From positions 1 through 9,398 of the forward strand of contig CAMCIE010000038.1 of the NCBI GenBank assembly GCA_945874815.1: a stretch of DNA of 9,398 nt. The letters run 5' to 3'. Numbering within the stretch: the first letter of the stretch is position 1; each line of letters opens with the position of its first letter. A model generated the notes under the pieces. The model was not told where the DNA came from. It saw nothing but the letters and a program-made list of their open reading frames with translations, and ran no database searches. This stretch comes from an uncultured Bacteroidales bacterium. GTDB taxonomy: Bacteria > Bacteroidota > Bacteroidia > Bacteroidales > UBA932. Below are positions 1 to 6,983 of this stretch, piece after piece. Made by a program: the position numbers and the translations under genes.

Positions 1-55
1 TGACCTTCCTGACATTATTGTCGTCATCCAATATATAGCGGTTGCTCATATTCAT
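1..55 (-). CDS. Start of an unidentified ORF, cut by the window edge
   Basis: Reading leftwards, an ATG at 55-53 overlaps the TGA stop of the M23 peptidase gene as ATGA, and the frame stays open to base 1. It gives 18 residues, MNMSNRYILDDDNNVRKV. A second in-frame ATG at 49-47 is an alternative start. The ATGA overlap suggests translational coupling to the peptidase gene. The N-terminus is polar with no signal peptide or membrane segment. I do not recognise the family. It does not look like the MerR-type regulator often found near this peptidase in Bacteroidetes. With so few codons visible, coding is supported only by the overlap and the open frame. Confidence 0.45.
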   Translation of the reverse strand, partial: MNMSNRYILDDDNNVRKV

Positions 56-1065
56 CGTTTGGACTTTCTATGGGAAGGATGCAGGGTGATTCTTTCCGAT
101 GTGATCTCTTTTGCCTGAACCATGGCGGCATATTCCGAAGGTGCAATGTCAAGGTCGTAGTAATTGGCCGGATTCACCTGCCTGTCCTTATAGATTACCT
201 CATAATGAAGATGTGGTCCGGATGAACGTCCCGTATTGCCTGTCTCGCCTATGCATTCGCCCCTTTTGACGCTCATGCCCTCCACTACGCTGATGGATTT
301 CATGTGAGCGTATCTGGTCTTGTATCCGAAGCCGTGGTCTATAACGATGGAATTGCCATATCCGAAGAATTCGAAGCTTACGCTTTCCACCACTCCGTCA
401 CCTGTGGAATAGACCGGATTGCCCGGTTTCATGGCGAAGTCAACGCCGCTGTGGAGTTTGGTTTTCTTGGTAAAAGGATCGGCCCTGTATCCAAAAGTGC
501 TTGATAATCTGTATTTTGACTTGTCGGTATTTACCGGAGAAATCGCCGGAATGCATGAGGCCATGTCACCGGCACGCTTGGAAAGCAAGGCCACCTCATC
601 GAAGGATTTGCTCTGGACATAGGATTTCTTGGTGAGCACGTCCAGCCTGACAACCGTCTTTCTGAGCAAGCCGTCACGGTCAACTTCCTCCAGCCATCCA
701 TACCTGTTTACACCACCGAATCCGGCGTTCCTGACTTCCGGAGAAATCTCATTCATACCGAAGATTGACCTGTATATGTCGTCGTCCCTGAGTTCGAGGG
801 CTTCAAGCGTGCTCTGATATTTGTCGAGGTTGCTGTTCATGACTTCAATCTTGGAACACCACCTGTCATTTGTCTTTTTAAGGAGTATTGTCTTCGGTGA
901 TTCAAGACCGAGGACAGAGGTATAAATCCAGAAATAGAGCATGGCCATCACGATGGTCGAGGCAAAATAAGCCACTGAGCGCCATACATTTGACGCTTTC
1001 GACTCCCTTTCCTCCTCGTACATGAGAGTTTTGAAATTGAAAATATATTTTCCTTTGTTAGCCAT
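52..1065 (-). CDS. Membrane-anchored M23 family zinc metallopeptidase
   Basis: This 337-residue peptidoglycan endopeptidase (LytM/M23 family) probably cleaves peptide cross-links in the periplasm. A cytoplasmic basic N-terminus is followed by one membrane segment at about residues 31-54, a helical, possibly coiled-coil stretch at about 65-100, and the M23 domain at about 185-300. The LytM-type catalytic set is complete: H205 and D209 (HSGVD) and H287 of HLH as zinc ligands, with H254 (YAHM) and H285 as active-site histidines. It is therefore likely an active enzyme rather than a degenerate activator. The frame extends three codons upstream to a TTG at 1074, but the ATG at 1065 (MANKGKY) fits the family and lies just after a good promoter, so I chose it. 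The C-terminal tail of about 30 residues past the domain is basic. The gene diverges from alaS and overlaps the next leftward ORF by 4 nt. The exact substrate bond cannot be told from sequence. Confidence 0.92.
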   Translation of the reverse strand: MANKGKYIFNFKTLMYEEERESKASNVWRSVAYFASTIVMAMLYFWIYTSVLGLESPKTILLKKTNDRWCSKIEVMNSNLDKYQSTLEALELRDDDIYRSIFGMNEISPEVRNAGFGGVNRYGWLEEVDRDGLLRKTVVRLDVLTKKSYVQSKSFDEVALLSKRAGDMASCIPAISPVNTDKSKYRLSSTFGYRADPFTKKTKLHSGVDFAMKPGNPVYSTGDGVVESVSFEFFGYGNSIVIDHGFGYKTRYAHMKSISVVEGMSVKRGECIGETGNTGRSSGPHLHYEVIYKDRQVNPANYYDLDIAPSEYAAMVQAKEITSERITLHPSHRKSKR

Positions 1066-1071
1066 AACGCG

Positions 1072-1102
1072 CAAAGATAATCAAAAATTTGAAAACAACA
1101 AA
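1072..1102 (-). promoter_or_regulatory. Bacteroidetes-type promoter for the M23 peptidase gene
   Basis: On the minus strand a -33 element TTTG (1102-1099) is followed after 19 nt by TATCTTTG (1079-1072), an exact match to the Bacteroidetes -7 consensus TAnnTTTG. Transcription would be expected to start a few bases further on, at about 1064-1068. That is essentially at the ATG (1065-1063), so the mRNA may be leaderless or nearly so. The match is seen in the sequence; use as a promoter is inferred. Confidence 0.65.
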
Positions 1103-1150
1103 ATTGAGGTCTTATGCAAAGAAAAAATCGGCAATTACTGAAATTTTATG

Positions 1151-1186
1151 TAATTTTGCGAGTTATTCCGTAATTACGGACTTTTG
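1151..1186 (+). promoter_or_regulatory. Candidate promoter(s) for the alaS operon
   Basis: TAATTTTG at 1151-1158 matches the Bacteroidetes -7 consensus TAnnTTTG exactly, but no TTTG lies at the expected distance upstream. It would give a leader of roughly 45 nt before the alaS ATG. An alternative reading uses TTTG at 1155-1158 as the -33 element and GACTTTTG at 1179-1186 (20-nt gap, one mismatch) as the -7 element, with a leader of about 20 nt. I cannot choose between them from sequence. In either case the 14-bp palindrome at 1167-1180 falls inside the promoter region. Confidence 0.4.
1167..1180. repeat. Perfect 14-bp palindrome in the alaS promoter region
   Basis: TCCGTAATTACGGA is a perfect inverted repeat with no spacer. 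It lies 9 nt after the TAATTTTG box and 30 nt before the alaS ATG. It is too short and A/T-centred to be a convincing terminator and is not followed by a T run. A dimeric-protein operator is the natural reading. Escherichia coli AlaRS is known to repress its own gene by binding a palindrome near its transcription start, so autoregulation is one possibility, but nothing in the sequence identifies the binding protein. Confidence 0.5.
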
Positions 1187-1210
1187 AATTTGGATATAAA
1201 CAAACAAGAT

Positions 1211-3826
1211 ATGACTTCAAAGGAAATCAGAAAAGCCTTCCTTGACTTTTTCGAGTCAAAAGGCCACCATGTAGTGCCATCAGCTCCGATGGTAGTAAAG
1301 AACGACCCTACGCTTATGTTCACCAACGCCGGCATGAACCAGTTCAAGGATTGGTTCCTGGGCAACAGTGCTCCGAAGTGGAACAGAGTGTGCGACAGCC
1401 AGAAGTGCCTCAGGGTCAGCGGTAAACACAATGACCTCGAAGAGGTTGGACGCGACACTTACCACCACACAATGTTCGAGATGCTCGGCAACTGGAGCTT
1501 CGGCGACTATTTCAAGAAAGAGGCAATCGACTGGGCTTGGGAGCTTCTGACCGACGTTTACAAGATTGACAAGGACAGACTCTATGCAACCGTGTTCGAG
1601 GGTTATGAACCCGATGGCACAAGCCTCGACACCGAGGCAATGGAGGCATGGAAGAAACATCTACCGGAGGACAGGATCCTGCTCGGCAACAAACACGACA
1701 ATTTCTGGGAAATGGGAGATACAGGCCCTTGCGGTCCTTGCTCGGAGATTCACATCGACCTGCGCAGCGACGAAGAGAGGGCAGCCGTTCCGGGAGCATC
1801 GCTCGTGAACAAGGACAATCCTCTTGTGATTGAAATATGGAACAATGTCTTCATGCAGTACAACCGCAAGGCAAACGGCGAACTTGAACTTCTTCCGAAC
1901 AAGAACGTGGACACAGGAATGGGCTTCGAGCGCCTCTGCATGGCACTCCAGGGCAAGAAATCGAACTACGACACAGATGTGTTCACAGGAATGATTGCCA
2001 AGATCGAGGAACTTTCAGGCCACAAATACGGAGTGAATGAGAAAGAGGATATTGCAATGAGGGTTATTGCTGACCACATCCGTGCAATCAGTTTCTCAAT
2101 TGCTGACGGCCAGCTTCCTTCCAATGTGAAGGCTGGCTATGTCATCAGACGTATCCTCCGCCGCGCTGTCCGCTATGGCTACACCTTCCTCGGATTCAAT
2201 GAGCCTTTCCTTTGCCGTCTGGTAAGCCAGCTGGTAGATGACATGGGCGAGTTCTATCCTGAGATTGCAAAACAGCAGACTCTCATAGAGAGGGTCATCA
2301 AGGAAGAGGAAATGGCCTTCCTCCGTACTCTTGACAGAGGTATCCGCCTGATGGACAACATCATGGCAAAATCATCCGGGACCAAAGTCATATCTGGAGA
2401 AGACGCATTCGTACTCTATGACACCTTCGGTTTCCCTATCGACCTTTCGGAGCTCATCGCTTCGGAGAACGGCTACACCATCGACATCGAAGGTTTCAAC
2501 GTTGAACTCCAGAAACAGAAGGACAGGGCACGCAACGCCACTGCCATCGAATCGGGAGACTGGGTAGAGTTCACCCACTGTGAGAACATCGAGTTCCTCG
2601 GCTACGACTGCACTGACATCGAAGGTGTCCAGCTCACCCGCCACCGCACTGTCAAGGCAAAGAACAAAACTATGTACCAGCTTGTGTTTGAGCGCACTCC
2701 GTTCTATGGAGAAATGGGAGGACAGGTAGGCGACACCGGTTATGTCGAGTCAGAAAGCGGCGAGAAGATCAATATCATCAACACAATAAAGGAAAACAAC
2801 CTCACCATCCACGTGGCTGAAAGGATTCCTTCAGACTGCACAGAGAGCTTCAGCCTGCACGTAAACAGGCAGAGAAGGCTCAGCATTGAGAACAACCACA
2901 CTGCAACCCACCTTCTGCATCAGGCTCTGAGGGAGATTCTCGGAACACATGTCGAGCAGAAAGGTTCCTATGTTTGTGACAAGTACTTCCGCTTCGACTT
3001 CTCTCATTTCGAGAAGATGACCAACGAGCAGATCGACCTCGTGGAAAACAGGGTGAATGAGCTTATCCGTTCAAATTACCCTCTCGACGAGATGCGCAGC
3101 GCCACCATGGAGCAGGCTCAGCAGATGGGTGCCATGGCTCTCTTCGGCGAAAAATACGGTGACAAGGTGCGCGTGGTGCGTTTCGGAGATTCGTGCGAGC
3201 TTTGCGGAGGTTGCCACGCAGCCGCTACAGGTCAGATCGGTTTCTTCAAGATTGTCAGTGAAAGTGCAATCGCTGCCGGTGTTCGCCGTATCGAGGCTAC
3301 TACGGGTTTGGGAGCAGAGATTATCGTGGATGAGATGGAAACCACTCTCAGGGCTGTGAAAGCCTTCTTCAACAATGCCCCTGACCTTGCCGGTGCAATC
3401 AGGAAGATGATTGAGGAGAACGACGGCTACAAGAAACAGATGGAGCAGGTGCTCAAGGAAAAGAGCGAGACCATGAAGAACTACCTCAAGACTGCAGGTA
3501 AGGAAATCAATGGAGTCAATGTCGTTTCAATTGACACGCCTTGCGATCCGGTCATGCTTAAGAATGCAGCGTTCCTTCTTCAGAAAGAAGCTGAGAATCT
3601 GGCAGTTGCAGCAGCATTTGAGGTTGACGGCAAGCCTCAGCTTCTTCTTATGTACTCGGCTGACCTCGTAAAAGCAGGACACAATGCCGGAGCGGATATC
3701 CGCGATGCTGCAAAACTGATTCTCGGTGGCGGCGGCGGACAGCCTGGCCTTGCAACAGCCGGAGGAAAGAATGTCGAAGGCCTTCAGGCTGCTCTTGCAA
3801 AAATGATTGAACTTGCAACAAAATAA
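1211..3826 (+). CDS. alaS: Alanyl-tRNA synthetase
   Basis: This class IIc cytosolic enzyme charges tRNA-Ala with alanine and hydrolyses mischarged Ser/Gly-tRNA-Ala. It has 871 residues, against 876 in E. coli. The N-terminal catalytic core shows the AlaRS block [15 protein letters not shown] (32-46), the motif 2 region with [20 protein letters not shown] (81-100), and a motif 3 block GMGFER. The editing domain carries the zinc-binding HxxxH (H563, H567) and CxxxH (C665, H669), at nearly the same numbers as the E. coli protein. The C-terminal C-Ala domain has the glycine-rich [14 protein letters not shown] (839-852). The frame opens upstream at a TTG (1184), but ATG at 1211 gives the family-typical [14 protein letters not shown] start, so I use it. 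The gene is the first of a plus-strand run, 18 nt ahead of the permease-fmt gene, and diverges from the M23 peptidase gene. All key motifs are intact. Confidence 0.98.
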   Translation: MTSKEIRKAFLDFFESKGHHVVPSAPMVVKNDPTLMFTNAGMNQFKDWFLGNSAPKWNRVCDSQKCLRVSGKHNDLEEVGRDTYHHTMFEMLGNWSFGDYFKKEAIDWAWELLTDVYKIDKDRLYATVFEGYEPDGTSLDTEAMEAWKKHLPEDRILLGNKHDNFWEMGDTGPCGPCSEIHIDLRSDEERAAVPGASLVNKDNPLVIEIWNNVFMQYNRKANGELELLPNKNVDTGMGFERLCMALQGKKSNYDTDVFTGMIAKIEELSGHKYGVNEKEDIAMRVIADHIRAISFSIADGQLPSNVKAGYVIRRILRRAVRYGYTFLGFNEPFLCRLVSQLVDDMGEFYPEIAKQQTLIERVIKEEEMAFLRTLDRGIRLMDNIMAKSSGTKVISGEDAFVLYDTFGFPIDLSELIASENGYTIDIEGFNVELQKQKDRARNATAIESGDWVEFTHCENIEFLGYDCTDIEGVQLTRHRTVKAKNKTMYQLVFERTPFYGEMGGQVGDTGYVESESGEKINIINTIKENNLTIHVAERIPSDCTESFSLHVNRQRRLSIENNHTATHLLHQALREILGTHVEQKGSYVCDKYFRFDFSHFEKMTNEQIDLVENRVNELIRSNYPLDEMRSATMEQAQQMGAMALFGEKYGDKVRVVRFGDSCELCGGCHAAATGQIGFFKIVSESAIAAGVRRIEATTGLGAEIIVDEMETTLRAVKAFFNNAPDLAGAIRKMIEENDGYKKQMEQVLKEKSETMKNYLKTAGKEINGVNVVSIDTPCDPVMLKNAAFLLQKEAENLAVAAAFEVDGKPQLLLMYSADLVKAGHNAGADIRDAAKLILGGGGGQPGLATAGGKNVEGLQAALAKMIELATK

Positions 3827-3844
3827 AGCCGACTGCTCAAGCTG

Positions 3845-6310
3845 ATGAAGAAACTGGACAAGTTCATACTGAAGTCATTCATAGGACCGTTCATAGCGAT
3901 CCTGCTGGTCGTCGTATTCATACTGATGATGCAGTTCTTGTGGCTGTACATTGACGAACTTGTCGGCAAAGGCTTGAGTTTCAAGGTAATATTGGAATTT
4001 TTGGGCTGGGGCAGCGCGACATTGCTGCCTCTGTCCCTTCCACTTGCCACCCTGCTTGCCTCAATGATGACTCTGGGAACTCTCGGAGAAAACAACGAAC
4101 TTCTGGCAATCAAGGCGGCCGGCATATCGCTCACACGGGTATTGACTCCGCTATGCATAGCATCATTCATCATAAGCATCGGAGCCTTTTTCATATCAAA
4201 TGACCTCATACCGGTAGCCTACAACAAGATTTATACTCTGCGTGACGACATAGGCAGGACCAAGGAAGAAATCAAGATTCCGACAGGTACGTTCTACAAC
4301 GGTATCGAGGGCTATATCCTCAGGGTTGACGAGCGCGACGACAAGACCGGAATGATGCACGGAGTGATGGTATATAACCACACCGGTAACAAAGGCAATA
4401 CCAGCATCACCCTTGCAGATTCCGCGCTCATGAAGATGTCCAGGGACAAGGACTATCTTTCATTCGTACTGTACAACGGAAGCAATTATGAGGAAACAAA
4501 TACAAAGAAATACAGAGATACGACTCTCCAGCTTCAGAAGATTGATTTCCAGAAGCAGGAGATGATCATTCCTCTGAAAAACTATGCTTTTGAGAAATCG
4601 GACTCCGTAAGATATGACGACGAAGTCAATTCGATGAACCTCAAGCAATTGTACCATGGTCAGGACTCCATCGGACGTCTTGATTCCAGCGCCAGGGCAA
4701 GCAATATCGTTTCTATCATGAACAATCGTGTCCTCCGCTACAGCAACCAGCTCGACACGGCCCAGGTGAAGATTGAGTCAAGAGTGGGTTTTGAAAACGT
4801 GGAATTGAACCAGTGGAAGAATCTCGACCAGGAGATTGCTGCCCTTGAAAAGGCCAAGTCAAATGCCGAAGAATTGCAGATGACCCTCATGAACTATTCA
4901 AGGGACAGGTTCCATTATACATTCACCCTCAGGAGGATAGACATCGGTATTCTTAAGAAGTTCGCCCTGTCCATTGCGTGCTTCATTTTCTTTTTCATCG
5001 GAGCTCCTCTTGGCGCTCTTATCAGAAAGGGAGGACTTGGAACGCCGGCAATCATTTCGGTGCTCTTCTTCGTCCTGTATTGGGTTGTGGACATTTCAGG
5101 AACAAAATTGGCCAGGGACGGCGCAGTCGATCCTTTCACGGGAGTGTTCATTTCCAGCTATGTGCTCTTCCCTCTCGGAATGTTCCTGAGCTGGAAGGCA
5201 ATCAATGATTCTTCAATTTTCAGCATGGATTCGGTCAAGAGCGGATTCAGGAAAGTAAAAACTAAAGTCATGGGATTTTTCAAGAAGACCAGAATCGTAT
5301 ATATGGGTACTCCGGAGTTTGCAGTCGCACCTCTGGACGAACTCATCCGCAACGGATTTGAAGTTGTCGGAGTTGTTACAGTAGCTGACAAGGCAAGCGG
5401 CCGTGGACTTAAAGTCAATGAAAGTGCCGTCAAGAAATATGCTGTGGAACACGGGATTCCTGTGCTTCAGCCTGTTTCATTGAAGGACCCGGAGTTCATT
5501 GATGCTCTCAAGGCATGGAAGCCGGACCTTTTCGTTGTCGTGGCCTTCAGAATGCTTCCTAAGGTTGTATGGGAGATTCCTAAGCTCGGTACTTTCAACC
5601 TTCATGCAGCCCTTCTGCCGCAGTACAGGGGTGCCGCCCCTATCAACTGGGCAGTGATCAACGGTGAAAAAGCCACCGGAGTCACGACTTTCATGATTGA
5701 TGACGGAATGGATACCGGAAATATCATGATGAGGGAGCAGTGCCTAATCGGGCCTGACGAGACTGTGGGTGAAGTCCATGACAAACTCATGGAAATGGGA
5801 TCCGCCCTTGTTGTCCAGACCGTGGAGGCTATTTTGGAAAATAATGTCGAGATGAGAGTCCAGAAGAGTTTCATCCAGGGATCCGAGGTGCTCAAACCTG
5901 CACCAAAGATTACAAGGGAGCTCTGCCATATCGACTGGAACGGACGCACCAGGCATATCTATAATCTCATCAGAGGTTTGAGCCCTTATCCGGCAGCTTT
6001 CACCGAGCTGGTCAAGGATGACAAGATACAGCAACTCAAGATTTACAGGGCATCCAAGGTCGAGGGTGAACAGCTGAAGGCTATGCTTGCCGAATGTGGA
6101 AAAGTTAGCGCTCAGGCCGGTGAGATTCTTTCTGACGGAAAGAATTTCCTTGCCTTTGCCACTGCGGACGGAGCCGTCAACGTGACCGAACTTCAGGTTT
6201 CTGGCAAGAAGAGAATGCCTGTCAAGGATTTCCTCCTCGGATTCCGCGAGCCTCAGACATGGGCGACGACAAAAGGTACGTCATCAAATATCACAGGACA
6301 CCATGCATAA
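3845..6310 (+). CDS. fmt: LptF/LptG-type permease fused to methionyl-tRNA formyltransferase
   Basis: A single 821-residue frame holds two complete proteins. Residues 1-475 are a YjgP/YjgQ permease, a membrane subunit of the LptBFG transporter that extracts lipopolysaccharide from the inner membrane. There are three N-terminal membrane segments (about 13-36, 52-80, 98-118), a periplasmic domain of about 240 residues with a short helical stretch near 325-345, and three C-terminal segments (about 373-393, 399-418, 431-450). Residues 476-821 are Fmt, which formylates Met-tRNA-fMet using 10-formyl-THF. They start RIVYMGTPEF, with catalytic N585, H587 and D623, the LLPQYRG loop (590-596), and a C-terminal domain containing IRGLSPYP (709-716). 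LptF/G proteins end in the cytoplasm, so Fmt would face its substrates. The linker (about 451-482) is basic and short. An internal ATG at 5270 and a near-stop at the junction are described separately. Whether the permease is LptF or LptG cannot be decided. Each half is certain; the fusion as a physical protein is less so. Confidence 0.85.
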   Translation: MKKLDKFILKSFIGPFIAILLVVVFILMMQFLWLYIDELVGKGLSFKVILEFLGWGSATLLPLSLPLATLLASMMTLGTLGENNELLAIKAAGISLTRVLTPLCIASFIISIGAFFISNDLIPVAYNKIYTLRDDIGRTKEEIKIPTGTFYNGIEGYILRVDERDDKTGMMHGVMVYNHTGNKGNTSITLADSALMKMSRDKDYLSFVLYNGSNYEETNTKKYRDTTLQLQKIDFQKQEMIIPLKNYAFEKSDSVRYDDEVNSMNLKQLYHGQDSIGRLDSSARASNIVSIMNNRVLRYSNQLDTAQVKIESRVGFENVELNQWKNLDQEIAALEKAKSNAEELQMTLMNYSRDRFHYTFTLRRIDIGILKKFALSIACFIFFFIGAPLGALIRKGGLGTPAIISVLFFVLYWVVDISGTKLARDGAVDPFTGVFISSYVLFPLGMFLSWKAINDSSIFSMDSVKSGFRKVKTKVMGFFKKTRIVYMGTPEFAVAPLDELIRNGFEVVGVVTVADKASGRGLKVNESAVKKYAVEHGIPVLQPVSLKDPEFIDALKAWKPDLFVVVAFRMLPKVVWEIPKLGTFNLHAALLPQYRGAAPINWAVINGEKATGVTTFMIDDGMDTGNIMMREQCLIGPDETVGEVHDKLMEMGSALVVQTVEAILENNVEMRVQKSFIQGSEVLKPAPKITRELCHIDWNGRTRHIYNLIRGLSPYPAAFTELVKDDKIQQLKIYRASKVEGEQLKAMLAECGKVSAQAGEILSDGKNFLAFATADGAVNVTELQVSGKKRMPVKDFLLGFREPQTWATTKGTSSNITGHHA
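5255..5272 (+). other. Permease/Fmt junction with A5 run, out-of-frame TAA and fmt-like ATG
   Basis: The sequence is GTAAAAACTAAAGTCATG. In the frame read here it is Val-Lys-Thr-Lys-Val-Met (471-476) with no stop. The A5 run at 5257-5261 is followed by TAA at 5263-5265 in the -1 frame. One additional A would read GTA AAA AAC TAA, ending the permease at about 473 residues, 4 nt before the ATG at 5270. A ribosomal -1 slip on the A run would have the same effect. The run is one A short of the classical AAAAAAC slippery heptamer. The layout suggests two formerly separate, tightly packed genes. Confidence 0.6.
5270..6310 (+). other. fmt: Possible stand-alone fmt reading frame inside the fusion
   Basis: ATG at 5270 opens a 346-residue frame starting MGFFKKTRIVYMGTPEF, which resembles an ordinary Fmt N-terminus. 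Typical Fmt proteins are about 310-325 residues, and the excess is mostly a C-terminal tail of about 20 residues after KDFLLGFR. Independent initiation here would yield soluble Fmt even if the upstream permease frame is continuous. No strong ribosome-binding sequence is visible, but that is normal in Bacteroidetes and does not argue against use. Initiation at this ATG is an inference. Confidence 0.5.
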
Positions 6311-6962
6311 GAATGTTGTCATAGTCTGCAACGGGCAGTTCCCGCGCAGTGAGTATCCGAGATATCTTCTTCGGAGTGCCGACTATGTAATCTGCTGCGA
6401 CGGTGCCTTGTCCAAATATTTGAGAAACATGGCAGCCGTATTCGGAGCCGAGAGGCTTCCTGACCTTGTAATCGGGGATATGGATTCACTCTCCCCTGCC
6501 TTGAAGAAGAAATATGCCGGCATCATCGTTCAGGTGGATGAACAGGATAACAACGATATGACCAAGGCTTTCAGATGGGTAATGGAGAATCTTAAGGAAG
6601 TGGAATCCGTCACCATACTCGCCGGCACCGGTTTGAGGGAGGACCATACAATAGGGAACGTTTCCCTTCTGATGGAATATACCAGAATGTTCGACCTCGG
6701 GTCGAAAAGGGTTGAGATGGTCACTGACAACGGTACCATTTTCGCCGTCACCGACACGTTTGAAATGGAGTGCGGTATCGGAAGAAAGGTATCTGTATTC
6801 AGCCCGGACAACAGTCTCAGAATCAAATCCACAGGACTACAGTGGAAAACTGACGATGTGGTATTTGACAATTGGTGGAAGGCTACTCTGAACATCGCCA
6901 GCGAAGACACGGTCAAACTCGAATTCAGCAAGCCTTCAATGGCATTGATCATGATTAATTAA
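6303..6962 (+). CDS. Thiamine pyrophosphokinase
   Basis: This 219-residue cytosolic enzyme transfers pyrophosphate from ATP to thiamine to make thiamine diphosphate and AMP. The N-terminal catalytic domain has DGA at 33-35, VIGDMDS at 56-62, the acidic run DEQDNND at 79-85, and the GLREDHTIGN block at 110-119 with R112, D114, H115 and N119. These are the conserved nucleotide/metal and thiamine-site blocks of the family. The smaller C-terminal beta domain follows from about 135. The ATG lies inside the end of the permease-fmt frame (8-nt overlap, ATGCATAA), which suggests translational coupling. The gene is 21 nt ahead of ilvA. Length is usual for a bacterial TPK. The final residues ALIMIN match the hydrophobic ending expected of the domain. 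Thiamine diphosphate is the cofactor of acetohydroxyacid synthase, a loose functional link to the ilv genes downstream. Confidence 0.93.
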   Translation: MHKNVVIVCNGQFPRSEYPRYLLRSADYVICCDGALSKYLRNMAAVFGAERLPDLVIGDMDSLSPALKKKYAGIIVQVDEQDNNDMTKAFRWVMENLKEVESVTILAGTGLREDHTIGNVSLLMEYTRMFDLGSKRVEMVTDNGTIFAVTDTFEMECGIGRKVSVFSPDNSLRIKSTGLQWKTDDVVFDNWWKATLNIASEDTVKLEFSKPSMALIMIN

Positions 6963-6983
6963 TACACTTAAGACACAATAGAT

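Noticed and set aside
1066..1074. Three-codon upstream extension of the M23 gene starting at TTG
   Set aside because: It lies within the -7 promoter box, and ATG at 1065 fits the family start.
1184..1210. Nine-codon upstream extension of alaS starting at TTG
   Set aside because: The ATG at 1211 gives the conserved AlaRS N-terminus and the extension overlaps a possible promoter element.
1280..1660. 126-codon minus-strand open frame inside alaS
   Set aside because: It is opposite the conserved AlaRS catalytic core and is a codon-composition shadow.
3827..3844. Possible terminator after alaS
   Set aside because: The 18-nt gap has no stable stem and no T run.
3784..4209. 141-codon minus-strand open frame opposite the end of alaS and the start of the permease
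   Set aside because: It is antisense to two certain genes, shows no recognisable domain and has low-complexity Ser/Asn/Met-rich composition, as expected of a reverse-strand shadow.
6530..6952. 140-codon minus-strand open frame inside the thiamine pyrophosphokinase gene
   Set aside because: It is antisense to a gene with intact family motifs, with no domain or promoter of its own.
6963..6983. Possible promoter or attenuator ahead of ilvA
   Set aside because: The gap is only 21 nt, with no TAnnTTTG box, leader peptide or stem-loop visible.
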